Source: Rugalucina vietnamica
Taxonomy: Eukaryota > Mollusca > Bivalvia > Lucinida > Lucinidae
Direction of reading: 5' to 3'
Length of the DNA stretch: 64,000 nt
Assembly (NCBI GenBank): GCA_964017185.1
Contig: OZ024871.1
Coordinates: 59,819,226 to 59,883,225 of the forward strand
In this document: piece by piece, positions 33,276-47,534 of the stretch
Position numbering within the stretch: position 1 is the first letter of the stretch
Layout: the number at the start of each line of letters is the position of its first letter
The notes under the pieces: generated by a model
The model's input: only the letters and a program-made list of their open reading frames with translations
What the model was told of the DNA's origin: nothing
The model's database searches: none
Made by a program: the position numbers and the translations under genes

Positions 33276-36200
33276 TAGTCCATTCATATGAGAAGGTACA
33301 CGTAGGCAAAGATCAGGAAAAGGCGCAATCAGAAAAAGATTCCCACTCCAAAAACCGAGGTGGGAAAAAACCAAACTAACAATCGGGTACTTATACCATG
33401 AAACATATCGTAAGCCGAATGAGCAGCTATTTTCCCAATAGGTGGCCACTCATTCATATGAGGCCCATATAGTCCAAATGTACGGCCGTTATAGTCCAAA
33501 AGAAAGTCCCGTATAGCCCAGTTATGATAGCCAAAGCCCGTATAGTCCATCCATTGGACTATTTGGGACATATCGTACATTGCCGCAATGCCCATATAGT
33601 CCACTACGGCCCCTATAGTCCATTGCCCGCAATCTACGATAATGCCCATATAGTCCACTAAGGCCCCTATAGTCCATTGCCGCAATCTACGAGAAATTGC
33701 GCAATATGGTCCATACTATCTCCCTTTGAATGATTTTACTGTTTCCAAAGGTACTAACCTTTATATTTTACTTACTTCTCTTTAAAGCAGACACCAGTTA
33801 AGCATTGTCGTAAGTGCCGGCACATCTATACTGAAAAATCGAGGATGGCCAGCCGCTTTCGCAAGCGCAAACTTCCCTTCAATACAATGTTTTCGAAAAT
33901 TCAGAATGACAAGCGAGATTGACGTCATAAGGGCTAAATGTTGGCAGTAGAATGAAAGTGCGCATAATCAAACAAGGTGTGTTGCAAGCCCCAACGTAAA
34001 CCGAGATGCACGTGATCTCCCAGCTGTACCTTAAAACCACTTGAACCGAAACTTTACGAAAATGAAACACAGATAACAAATATACGAAAGTACGATGAGA
34101 GAAAGGGGGTCACTACTTTGACCTTGACATTATGCCCACTTGAAGGTTCTATTTGTTAATATTGTTCAATGTTTGCTCAATAGTTCCTCGTAGACTCCTA
34201 ACATAATCATAAAAGGACGTAGACTGCAGAAAAATGACAACTCTAGCTTTGGGTTTTTTGTTTGTTTTTTCTCTCAGATAGAGCACAAAGAATAGGTTAC
34301 TATGTAAAAATATATTAAAAAACTTGCTTGATAAAGCTATCCAGGGTTTGAAATAATAATAATAAAAAAATAAATAAAGATGACCACACTTCCAATTATC
34401 GAGATAAAGACGTTTTTACTACGTTTGATCAAAACTAGTATTATTTTGATTGGTGACTTGTCTCCCCTGATAAAAGAAGTTCGGTAATAGCAACCAAAAA
34501 TAGCAACAATTTCCTACGCGAGGGTTAGCAAAGAGGCAAGATTTCTCTAATCCTAACCCTAACCCAACCAATATACAACACATACATTGCAGACACAAGG
34601 TCCTAGCCCTACCCGTTACCGAGATACAGTTCCTCAAAGTCTCATTCATAAACGTTTTTACTACTTTACCCTTTAAACTGGTTGAACCCTTTCATATGCA
34701 CATAAATTTATAGATGTCAGAAAATGTCAGAATGCTTCTGACAATTTTCTGACAGCGTAATAAAAGAAGTTCGGTAACATCTGCTAAAAATAGTAACAAT
34801 TTCCTACGCGGGGGTTAGCAAAGAGGCAACATAACCCTAACCCTTACCTAACCCTAACCGAATTACATACAAATATCCTTCCGATTACCTCTACCCATCG
34901 GAAAATACCTATTCCCTAACCCAAACCAAAACCCTAACCCTAACCCTAACCCTACATCAGATCATAACCAAGGTGGGCAAGTTGCCCATCTTCGCACACC
35001 AGCTTATACCCTAACCCTAACCCTAACCCTACACCCTAACCCTAACCCTAACCCTAACCCTCTTAAACCTAACCCTAACCCTAACCCTAACCCCAACCCC
35101 CTAACCCTAACCCTAACCCTAACCCCCTAACCCCCTAACCCTACCCCTAACCCCTAACCCTAACCCTAACCCCAACCCTAACCCCAACCCCAACCCCAAC
35201 CGTAACCCTGACCCTACCCCTGACCCTAACCCTGACCCTAACCCTCACCCTTACTGATATTAAAATATACTGTTTGACGCTAAAATTGACTTCCCTTTGA
35301 CCCTCGGTGTTGACCCTCGGGGTTGGCATATTCGAATTCTTCATCGAAAATGACTTACTACAGAACACAAAATTAACGCTCTAACTCTAACCCTCTTCCA
35401 GCTATGCGAAATTCTGAGTTTGCATGCTTACCATAGGGTTAGGGTTGGGGCTAGGATCAACCTGTGTCAATGTTGTTCTTGCCCAATACTCAGACTACAT
35501 GTAGGCATAAATACGTGTGTGATATGTCCATGCAGTTACCACGTATAGAGGTCGAAAGTTTATAACAGTCGCTATTTAACGGTTAACATTTTTTAATAAG
35601 CTGGGTAATGTAATGGGTTTTATTAAAAGGGGTTATGGTTAGTAAAGGGTTAACCTTTCTGACAAGCTTGGTTATCAAAGGCGTTATGCTGAGTAAATGG
35701 TCGAGGGTTAACCTTTTTCGCTAGTTGGGTTATCAAAGGGTTGATTGTGAGTAAAGGGTTAAGACTTCACCTTTTTGTCTAGCTGGGTTATCAAAAGGTT
35801 GATGCTGAGAAAAGTGTAAATGGTTAACCTATTTGACAAGCTGGGGTTATCAAAAGGGGTAAAGGTAGGTCAAGGGTTAATGCTTAACCTTTTTAGCTAG
35901 CTTGGTATTCTGATGGGGTTATGACGAGTTAAGGGTTAAGGGTGAGCCTTTTTGACTAGCTGGGTTATCTAAAGGTGTTATCAAATATCAAAAAAGGGTT
36001 ATGGAAAACAAAGGGTTAACCTTTTTAACTAGCTTTGTATTTAACGGTTAGGGTGCGAAAAGGGTAGAGGGTTACCCTTTTTGACTAGTTTGGTTATCAA
36101 AAGGTGTTATCAAAAGCGGTTAAGGTTTAAGCTTTTTTCCTAGCTGGGCTATCAAAGGGATTATTGTGAGTAAAGGGTTAAGGGTTGAACTTCTTGACAA

Positions 36201-38026
36201 GCTGGATAATAGAAATGGTTTATGGTAAAGGGTTAAGTGTTAACCCTTTTGACTAGATGGGTTATCAAAAGGGGTTATCAAAAGGGGTAATGGTGAAAGA
36301 AAAAAGGGGGTTAAAGGGTGAACCTTTTCGACTAGCATTGCTATCAAAAGCGATTATGATGAGTAAATGGTTGAGGTTTAACCCTCTTATGGTATGGTAA
36401 GTAGAGGGTTAAGGGTTTATCTTTATGACTAGCTGGGTTATCAAAATGGGTTATCAAAAGGGGCTATGGTGAGTAAAGGGTTAAGGGTTAGGGTTAGGGT
36501 TAGGGTTAGGGTTAGTGTAAAATGTTGAAATCGAAGTATATTTGAATGTATTTTGCTATCGTCGTCGGTTTATAAATGGTCACTGGTGAGGGTCCCGTAC
36601 CCGAAATTGCGCAGTATGGTCCATATTATCTCCCTTTGAATGTTTTTACTGCTTCCAAAGGTACTAACCTTTATATTTTACTTACTTCTCTTGGAAGCAG
36701 GCACCAGTACAGCATTATCCTAGGTGTAGGCACATCTATATTGAAAAATCGTGGATGGCCACTTGCTGTCAACCGCGCAAACTACCCTCCAATACAATGC
36801 TTTCGAAAATTCTGAATGACAAGCGAGATTGACGACATAAGGGCTACATGTTGCCAGTAGAACGAACATGTTGCCAGTAGAATAACCTTTTTGACTGGCT
36901 GGTTTTGTCAAGAGAGTTCATGTGAGTAAAGAACTAAGGGTAAATGAATTTCACCCGATGGGTAATCAAAAGGGGTTATGGTGAGTAAAGGGTTAAGGGT
37001 TAACCCTTTTACAAGCTTGGATATCAAAAGGGGTTATGGAGAGTAAAGTGTTAAGGGTTAACCTTTGTTCTTATATTTTTAGACAAACACATGTGATTTG
37101 ACACGAGCCACGTGTTACATAGAACCAATCAGAAGCCGCACCATAACAGCTGAAGGCGGAGCTCCTCATCTCTCATCCCTCATTTCGTCATTTGTCCCCT
37201 ACCCTAACCCTAACCCTAACCCCTAACCCTAACCCTAACCCTAACCCTAAACGTTTTTTACTACTATACCCTTTAAACTGATGGAACCTTTTCAGATGTA
37301 AATAAAATGATAGATGTCAGAAAATGTCAGAATGCTTCTGACAGTTTTCTGACAGCGTAATAAAAGAAGTTCGGTAACATCTACTAAAAATAGTAACACT
37401 TTCCTACGCGAGGGTTAGCAAAGAGGCAACATAACCCTAACCCTTACCTAACCCTAACCGAATTACCTACAAATATCCTTCCGAGTACTTGGACTCATCG
37501 GAAAATACCTATTCCCTAACTCTAAACCCTTGCCCTAACCCTAACCCTTACAATAACCCAACCCTAACCCTAACCCCTAACCCCTAACCCTATCCCTAAC
37601 CCCTAACCCTAACCCTAACCCTAACCCTAACCCAAACCCTAACCCTAACCCTAACCCTAACCCTAACCCTAACCCTATTTTAGTAGATGTTACCGAACTT
37701 CTTTTATGCTGTCAGAAAATTGTCAGAAGCATTCTGACATTTTCTGACATTTATAAATTTATACACATCTGAAAAAGTTCAACCAATGGGAAGTATTGGA
37801 CAAAACAACATTAATATACTAGTATACCGGGGTTTTGGAAAGCCAGCTAAAGAAAGTTTGGTTAGCTGAGTTCCTGTTTTATGCCCCACTCAACAGCTAG
37901 TCATATGGAGACGTGAGCTATAGCAAAGCAAGAAATTAGGGATAGCAGAGGATAAATTTTTATATTTTCAATTTTCATTTAATGTTTCATTATTTTTGTT
38001 TATTTTTTTAAGTTTTTTGGCACTTC
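33276..38026 (+). repeat. Repeat unit U8 (4751 bp, A-short/B-long)
   Basis: Last of the four consecutive A-short units. Site A starts at 35009 and site B at 37637. It has the common T (GAGTTC) where U6 and U7 carry C. Palindromes start at 34715, 37315 and 37710. Confidence 0.96.
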
Positions 38027-41000
38027 TAGTCCATTCATATGAGAAGGTACACGTAGGCAAAGATCAGGAAAAGGCGCAATCAGAAAAAGATTCCCACTCC
38101 AAAAACCGAGGTGGGAAAAAACCAAACTAACAATCGGGTACTTATACCATGAAACATATCGTAAGCCGAATGAGCAGCTATTTTCCCAATAGGTGGCCAC
38201 TCATTCATATGAGGCCCATATAGTCCAAATGTACGGCCGTTATAGTCCAAAAGAAAGTCCCGTATAGCCCAGTTATGATAGCCAAAGCCCGTATAGTCCA
38301 TCCATTGGACTATTTGGGACATATCGTACATTGCCGCAATGCCCATATAGTCCACTACGGCCCCTATAGTCCATTGCCCGCAATCTACGATAATGCCCAT
38401 ATAGTCCACTAAGGCCCCTATAGTCCATTGCCGCAATCTACGAGAAATTGCGCAATATGGTCCATACTATCTCCCTTTGAATGATTTTACTGTTTCCAAA
38501 GGTACTAACCTTTATATTTTACTTACTTCTCTTTAAAGCAGACACCAGTTAAGCATTGTCGTAAGTGCCGGCACATCTATACTGAAAAATCGAGGATGGC
38601 CAGCCGCTTTCGCAAGCGCAAACTTCCCTTCAATACAATGTTTTCGAAAATTCAGAATGACAAGCGAGATTGACGTCATAAGGGCTAAATGTTGGCAGTA
38701 GAATGAAAGTGCGCATAATCAAACAAGGTGTGTTGCAAGCCCCAACGTAAACCGAGATGCACGTGATCTCCCAGCTGTACCTTAAAACCACTTGAACCGA
38801 AACTTTACGAAAATGAAACACAGATAACAAATATACGAAAGTACGATGAGAGAAAGGGGGTCACTACTTTGACCTTGACATTATGCCCACTTGAAGGTTC
38901 TATTTGTTAATATTGTTCAATGTTTGCTCAATAGTTCCTCGTAGACTCCTAACATAATCATAAAAGGACGTAGACTGCAGAAAAATGACAACTCTAGCTT
39001 TGGGTTTTTTGTTTGTTTTTTCTCTCAGATAGAGCACAAAGAATAGGTTACTATGTAAAAATATATTAAAAAACTTGCTTGATAAAGCTATCCAGGGTTT
39101 GAAATAATAATAATAAAAAAATAAATAAAGATGACCACACTTCCAATTATCGAGATAAAGACGTTTTTACTACGTTTGATCAAAACTAGTATTATTTTGA
39201 TTGGTGACTTGTCTCCCCTGATAAAAGAAGTTCGGTAATAGCAACCAAAAATAGCAACAATTTCCTACGCGAGGGTTAGCAAAGAGGCAAGATTTCTCTA
39301 ATCCTAACCCTAACCCAACCAATATACAACACATACATTGCAGACACAAGGTCCTAGCCCTACCCGTTACCGAGATACAGTTCCTCAAAGTCTCATTCAT
39401 AAACGTTTTTACTACTTTACCCTTTAAACTGGTTGAACCCTTTCATATGCACATAAATTTATAGATGTCAGAAAATGTCAGAATGCTTCTGACAATTTTC
39501 TGACAGCGTAATAAAAGAAGTTCGGTAACATCTGCTAAAAATAGTAACAATTTCCTACGCGGGGGTTAGCAAAGAGGCAACATAACCCTAACCCTTACCT
39601 AACCCTAACCGAATTACATACAAATATCCTTCCGATTACCTCTACCCATCGGAAAATACCTATTCCCTAACCCAAACCAAAACCCTAACCCTAACCCTAA
39701 CCCTACATCAGATCATAACCAAGGTGGGCAAGTTGCCCATCTTCGCACACCAGCTTATACCCTAACCCTAACCCTAACCCTAACCCTACACCCTAACCCT
39801 AACCCTAACCCTAACCCTCTTAAACCTAACCCTAACCCTAACCCTAACCCCAACCCCCTAACCCTAACCCTAACCCTAACCCCCTAACCCCCTAACCCTA
39901 CCCCTAACCCCTAACCCTAACCCTAACCCCAACCCTAACCCCAACCCCAACCCCAACCGTAACCCTGACCCTACCCCTGACCCTAACCCTGACCCTAACC
40001 CTCACCCTTACTGATATTAAAATATACTGTTTGACGCTAAAATTGACTTCCCTTTGACCCTCGGTGTTGACCCTCGGGGTTGGCATATTCGAATTCTTCA
40101 TCGAAAATGACTTACTACAGAACACAAAATTAACGCTCTAACTCTAACCCTCTTCCAGCTATGCGAAATTCTGAGTTTGCATGCTTACCATAGGGTTAGG
40201 GTTGGGGCTAGGATCAACCTGTGTCAATGTTGTTCTTGCCCAATACTCAGACTACATGTAGGCATAAATACGTGTGTGATATGTCCATGCAGTTACCACG
40301 TATAGAGGTCGAAAGTTTATAACAGTCGCTATTTAACGGTTAACATTTTTTAATAAGCTGGGTAATGTAATGGGTTTTATTAAAAGGGGTTATGGTTAGT
40401 AAAGGGTTAACCTTTCTGACAAGCTTGGTTATCAAAGGCGTTATGCTGAGTAAATGGTCGAGGGTTAACCTTTTTCGCTAGTTGGGTTATCAAAGGGTTG
40501 ATTGTGAGTAAAGGGTTAAGACTTCACCTTTTTGTCTAGCTGGGTTATCAAAAGGTTGATGCTGAGAAAAGTGTAAATGGTTAACCTATTTGACAAGCTG
40601 GGGTTATCAAAAGGGGTAAAGGTAGGTCAAGGGTTAATGCTTAACCTTTTTAGCTAGCTTGGTATTCTGATGGGGTTATGACGAGTTAAGGGTTAAGGGT
40701 GAGCCTTTTTGACTAGCTGGGTTATCTAAAGGTGTTATCAAATATCAAAAAAGGGTTATGGAAAACAAAGGGTTAACCTTTTTAACTAGCTTTGTATTTA
40801 ACGGTTAGGGTGCGAAAAGGGTAGAGGGTTACCCTTTTTGACTAGTTTGGTTATCAAAAGGTGTTATCAAAAGCGGTTAAGGTTTAAGCTTTTTTCCTAG
40901 CTGGGCTATCAAAGGGATTATTGTGAGTAAAGGGTTAAGGGTTGAACTTCTTGACAAGCTGGATAATAGAAATGGTTTATGGTAAAGGGTTAAGTGTTAA

Positions 41001-42783
41001 CCCTTTTGACTAGATGGGTTATCAAAAGGGGTTATCAAAAGGGGTAATGGTGAAAGAAAAAAGGGGGTTAAAGGGTGAACCTTTTCGACTAGCATTGCTA
41101 TCAAAAGCGATTATGATGAGTAAATGGTTGAGGTTTAACCCTCTTATGGTATGGTAAGTAGAGGGTTAAGGGTTTATCTTTATGACTAGCTGGGTTATCA
41201 AAATGGGTTATCAAAAGGGGCTATGGTGAGTAAAGGGTTAAGGGTTAGGGTTAGGGTTAGGGTTAGGGTTAGTGTAAAATGTTGAAATCGAAGTATATTT
41301 GAATGTATTTTGCTATCGTCGTCGGTTTATAAATGGTCACTGGTGAGGGTCCCGTACCCGAAATTGCGCAGTATGGTCCATATTATCTCCCTTTGAATGT
41401 TTTTACTGCTTCCAAAGGTACTAACCTTTATATTTTACTTACTTCTCTTGGAAGCAGGCACCAGTACAGCATTATCCTAGGTGTAGGCACATCTATATTG
41501 AAAAATCGTGGATGGCCACTTGCTGTCAACCGCGCAAACTACCCTCCAATACAATGCTTTCGAAAATTCTGAATGACAAGCGAGATTGACGACATAAGGG
41601 CTACATGTTGCCAGTAGAACGAACATGTTGCCAGTAGAATAACCTTTTTGACTGGCTGGTTTTGTCAAGAGAGTTCATGTGAGTAAAGAACTAAGGGTAA
41701 ATGAATTTCACCCGATGGGTAATCAAAAGGGGTTATGGTGAGTAAAGGGTTAAGGGTTAACCCTTTTACAAGCTTGGATATCAAAAGGGGTTATGGAGAG
41801 TAAAGTGTTAAGGGTTAACCTTTGTTCTTATATTTTTAGACAAACACATGTGATTTGACACGAGCCACGTGTTACATAGAACCAATCAGAAGCCGCACCA
41901 TAACAGCTGAAGGCGGAGCTCCTCATCTCTCATCCCTCATTTCGTCATTTGTCCCCTACCCTAACCCTAACCCTAACCCCTAACCCTAACCCTAACCCTA
42001 ACCCTAAACGTTTTTTACTACTATACCCTTTAAACTGATGGAACCTTTTCAGATGTAAATAAAATGATAGATGTCAGAAAATGTCAGAATGCTTCTGACA
42101 GTTTTCTGACAGCGTAATAAAAGAAGTTCGGTAACATCTACTAAAAATAGTAACACTTTCCTACGCGAGGGTTAGCAAAGAGGCAACATAACCCTAACCC
42201 TTACCTAACCCTAACCGAATTACCTACAAATATCCTTCCGAGTACTTGGACTCATCGGAAAATACCTATTCCCTAACTCTAAACCCTTGCCCTAACCCTA
42301 ACCCTTACAATAACCCAACCCTAACCCTAACCCCTAACCCCTAACCCTATCCCTAACCCCTAACCCTAACCCTAACCCTAACCCTAACCCAAACCCTAAC
42401 CCTAACCCTAACCCTAACCCTAACCCTAACCCTATTTTAGTAGATGTTACCGAACTTCTTTTATGCTGTCAGAAAATTGTCAGAAGCATTCTGACATTTT
42501 CTGACATTTATAAATTTATACACATCTGAAAAAGTTCAACCAATGGGAAGTATTGGACAAAACAACATTAATATACTAGTATACCGGGGTTTTGGAAAGC
42601 CAGCTAAAGAAAGTTTGGTTAGCTGAGTTCCTGTTTTATGCCCCACTCAACAGCTAGTCATATGGAGACGTGAGCTATAGCAAAGCAAGAAATTAGGGAT
42701 AGCAGAGGATAAATTTTTATATTTTCAATTTTCATTTAATGTTTCATTATTTTTGTTTATTTTTTTAAGTTTTTTGGCACTTC
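38027..42783 (+). repeat. Repeat unit U9 (4757 bp, A-long/B-long)
   Basis: Returns to the U1-type state, between two A-short units. Site A starts at 39760, site B at 42394, and the palindromes at 39466, 42072 and 42467. Confidence 0.96.
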
Positions 42784-45700
42784 TAGTCCATTCATATGAG
42801 AAGGTACACGTAGGCAAAGATCAGGAAAAGGCGCAATCAGAAAAAGATTCCCACTCCAAAAACCGAGGTGGGAAAAAACCAAACTAACAATCGGGTACTT
42901 ATACCATGAAACATATCGTAAGCCGAATGAGCAGCTATTTTCCCAATAGGTGGCCACTCATTCATATGAGGCCCATATAGTCCAAATGTACGGCCGTTAT
43001 AGTCCAAAAGAAAGTCCCGTATAGCCCAGTTATGATAGCCAAAGCCCGTATAGTCCATCCATTGGACTATTTGGGACATATCGTACATTGCCGCAATGCC
43101 CATATAGTCCACTACGGCCCCTATAGTCCATTGCCCGCAATCTACGATAATGCCCATATAGTCCACTAAGGCCCCTATAGTCCATTGCCGCAATCTACGA
43201 GAAATTGCGCAATATGGTCCATACTATCTCCCTTTGAATGATTTTACTGTTTCCAAAGGTACTAACCTTTATATTTTACTTACTTCTCTTTAAAGCAGAC
43301 ACCAGTTAAGCATTGTCGTAAGTGCCGGCACATCTATACTGAAAAATCGAGGATGGCCAGCCGCTTTCGCAAGCGCAAACTTCCCTTCAATACAATGTTT
43401 TCGAAAATTCAGAATGACAAGCGAGATTGACGTCATAAGGGCTAAATGTTGGCAGTAGAATGAAAGTGCGCATAATCAAACAAGGTGTGTTGCAAGCCCC
43501 AACGTAAACCGAGATGCACGTGATCTCCCAGCTGTACCTTAAAACCACTTGAACCGAAACTTTACGAAAATGAAACACAGATAACAAATATACGAAAGTA
43601 CGATGAGAGAAAGGGGGTCACTACTTTGACCTTGACATTATGCCCACTTGAAGGTTCTATTTGTTAATATTGTTCAATGTTTGCTCAATAGTTCCTCGTA
43701 GACTCCTAACATAATCATAAAAGGACGTAGACTGCAGAAAAATGACAACTCTAGCTTTGGGTTTTTTGTTTGTTTTTTCTCTCAGATAGAGCACAAAGAA
43801 TAGGTTACTATGTAAAAATATATTAAAAAACTTGCTTGATAAAGCTATCCAGGGTTTGAAATAATAATAATAAAAAAATAAATAAAGATGACCACACTTC
43901 CAATTATCGAGATAAAGACGTTTTTACTACGTTTGATCAAAACTAGTATTATTTTGATTGGTGACTTGTCTCCCCTGATAAAAGAAGTTCGGTAATAGCA
44001 ACCAAAAATAGCAACAATTTCCTACGCGAGGGTTAGCAAAGAGGCAAGATTTCTCTAATCCTAACCCTAACCCAACCAATATACAACACATACATTGCAG
44101 ACACAAGGTCCTAGCCCTACCCGTTACCGAGATACAGTTCCTCAAAGTCTCATTCATAAACGTTTTTACTACTTTACCCTTTAAACTGGTTGAACCCTTT
44201 CATATGCACATAAATTTATAGATGTCAGAAAATGTCAGAATGCTTCTGACAATTTTCTGACAGCGTAATAAAAGAAGTTCGGTAACATCTGCTAAAAATA
44301 GTAACAATTTCCTACGCGGGGGTTAGCAAAGAGGCAACATAACCCTAACCCTTACCTAACCCTAACCGAATTACATACAAATATCCTTCCGATTACCTCT
44401 ACCCATCGGAAAATACCTATTCCCTAACCCAAACCAAAACCCTAACCCTAACCCTAACCCTACATCAGATCATAACCAAGGTGGGCAAGTTGCCCATCTT
44501 CGCACACCAGCTTATACCCTAACCCTAACCCTAACCCTACACCCTAACCCTAACCCTAACCCTAACCCTCTTAAACCTAACCCTAACCCTAACCCTAACC
44601 CCAACCCCCTAACCCTAACCCTAACCCTAACCCCCTAACCCCCTAACCCTACCCCTAACCCCTAACCCTAACCCTAACCCCAACCCTAACCCCAACCCCA
44701 ACCCCAACCGTAACCCTGACCCTACCCCTGACCCTAACCCTGACCCTAACCCTCACCCTTACTGATATTAAAATATACTGTTTGACGCTAAAATTGACTT
44801 CCCTTTGACCCTCGGTGTTGACCCTCGGGGTTGGCATATTCGAATTCTTCATCGAAAATGACTTACTACAGAACACAAAATTAACGCTCTAACTCTAACC
44901 CTCTTCCAGCTATGCGAAATTCTGAGTTTGCATGCTTACCATAGGGTTAGGGTTGGGGCTAGGATCAACCTGTGTCAATGTTGTTCTTGCCCAATACTCA
45001 GACTACATGTAGGCATAAATACGTGTGTGATATGTCCATGCAGTTACCACGTATAGAGGTCGAAAGTTTATAACAGTCGCTATTTAACGGTTAACATTTT
45101 TTAATAAGCTGGGTAATGTAATGGGTTTTATTAAAAGGGGTTATGGTTAGTAAAGGGTTAACCTTTCTGACAAGCTTGGTTATCAAAGGCGTTATGCTGA
45201 GTAAATGGTCGAGGGTTAACCTTTTTCGCTAGTTGGGTTATCAAAGGGTTGATTGTGAGTAAAGGGTTAAGACTTCACCTTTTTGTCTAGCTGGGTTATC
45301 AAAAGGTTGATGCTGAGAAAAGTGTAAATGGTTAACCTATTTGACAAGCTGGGGTTATCAAAAGGGGTAAAGGTAGGTCAAGGGTTAATGCTTAACCTTT
45401 TTAGCTAGCTTGGTATTCTGATGGGGTTATGACGAGTTAAGGGTTAAGGGTGAGCCTTTTTGACTAGCTGGGTTATCTAAAGGTGTTATCAAATATCAAA
45501 AAAGGGTTATGGAAAACAAAGGGTTAACCTTTTTAACTAGCTTTGTATTTAACGGTTAGGGTGCGAAAAGGGTAGAGGGTTACCCTTTTTGACTAGTTTG
45601 GTTATCAAAAGGTGTTATCAAAAGCGGTTAAGGTTTAAGCTTTTTTCCTAGCTGGGCTATCAAAGGGATTATTGTGAGTAAAGGGTTAAGGGTTGAACTT

Positions 45701-47534
45701 CTTGACAAGCTGGATAATAGAAATGGTTTATGGTAAAGGGTTAAGTGTTAACCCTTTTGACTAGATGGGTTATCAAAAGGGGTTATCAAAAGGGGTAATG
45801 GTGAAAGAAAAAAGGGGGTTAAAGGGTGAACCTTTTCGACTAGCATTGCTATCAAAAGCGATTATGATGAGTAAATGGTTGAGGTTTAACCCTCTTATGG
45901 TATGGTAAGTAGAGGGTTAAGGGTTTATCTTTATGACTAGCTGGGTTATCAAAATGGGTTATCAAAAGGGGCTATGGTGAGTAAAGGGTTAAGGGTTAGG
46001 GTTAGGGTTAGGGTTAGGGTTAGTGTAAAATGTTGAAATCGAAGTATATTTGAATGTATTTTGCTATCGTCGTCGGTTTATAAATGGTCACTGGTGAGGG
46101 TCCCGTACCCGAAATTGCGCAGTATGGTCCATATTATCTCCCTTTGAATGTTTTTACTGCTTCCAAAGGTACTAACCTTTATATTTTACTTACTTCTCTT
46201 GGAAGCAGGCACCAGTACAGCATTATCCTAGGTGTAGGCACATCTATATTGAAAAATCGTGGATGGCCACTTGCTGTCAACCGCGCAAACTACCCTCCAA
46301 TACAATGCTTTCGAAAATTCTGAATGACAAGCGAGATTGACGACATAAGGGCTACATGTTGCCAGTAGAACGAACATGTTGCCAGTAGAATAACCTTTTT
46401 GACTGGCTGGTTTTGTCAAGAGAGTTCATGTGAGTAAAGAACTAAGGGTAAATGAATTTCACCCGATGGGTAATCAAAAGGGGTTATGGTGAGTAAAGGG
46501 TTAAGGGTTAACCCTTTTACAAGCTTGGATATCAAAAGGGGTTATGGAGAGTAAAGTGTTAAGGGTTAACCTTTGTTCTTATATTTTTAGACAAACACAT
46601 GTGATTTGACACGAGCCACGTGTTACATAGAACCAATCAGAAGCCGCACCATAACAGCTGAAGGCGGAGCTCCTCATCTCTCATCCCTCATTTCGTCATT
46701 TGTCCCCTACCCTAACCCTAACCCTAACCCCTAACCCTAACCCTAACCCTAACCCTAAACGTTTTTTACTACTATACCCTTTAAACTGATGGAACCTTTT
46801 CAGATGTAAATAAAATGATAGATGTCAGAAAATGTCAGAATGCTTCTGACAGTTTTCTGACAGCGTAATAAAAGAAGTTCGGTAACATCTACTAAAAATA
46901 GTAACACTTTCCTACGCGAGGGTTAGCAAAGAGGCAACATAACCCTAACCCTTACCTAACCCTAACCGAATTACCTACAAATATCCTTCCGAGTACTTGG
47001 ACTCATCGGAAAATACCTATTCCCTAACTCTAAACCCTTGCCCTAACCCTAACCCTTACAATAACCCAACCCTAACCCTAACCCCTAACCCCTAACCCTA
47101 TCCCTAACCCCTAACCCTAACCCTAACCCTAACCCTAACCCAAACCCTAACCCTAACCCTAACCCTAACCCTAACCCTAACCCTATTTTAGTAGATGTTA
47201 CCGAACTTCTTTTATGCTGTCAGAAAATTGTCAGAAGCATTCTGACATTTTCTGACATTTATAAATTTATACACATCTGAAAAAGTTCAACCAATGGGAA
47301 GTATTGGACAAAACAACATTAATATACTAGTATACCGGGGTTTTGGAAAGCCAGCTAAAGAAAGTTTGGTTAGCTGAGTTCCTGTTTTATGCCCCACTCA
47401 ACAGCTAGTCATATGGAGACGTGAGCTATAGCAAAGCAAGAAATTAGGGATAGCAGAGGATAAATTTTTATATTTTCAATTTTCATTTAATGTTTCATTA
47501 TTTTTGTTTATTTTTTTAAGTTTTTTGGCACTTC
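42784..47534 (+). repeat. Repeat unit U10 (4751 bp, A-short/B-long)
   Basis: An A-short unit isolated from the U5-U8 run by U9 and flanked by A-long U11. This fits conversion, or a duplication larger than one unit. Site A starts at 44517, site B at 47145, and the palindromes at 44223, 46823 and 47218. Confidence 0.96.
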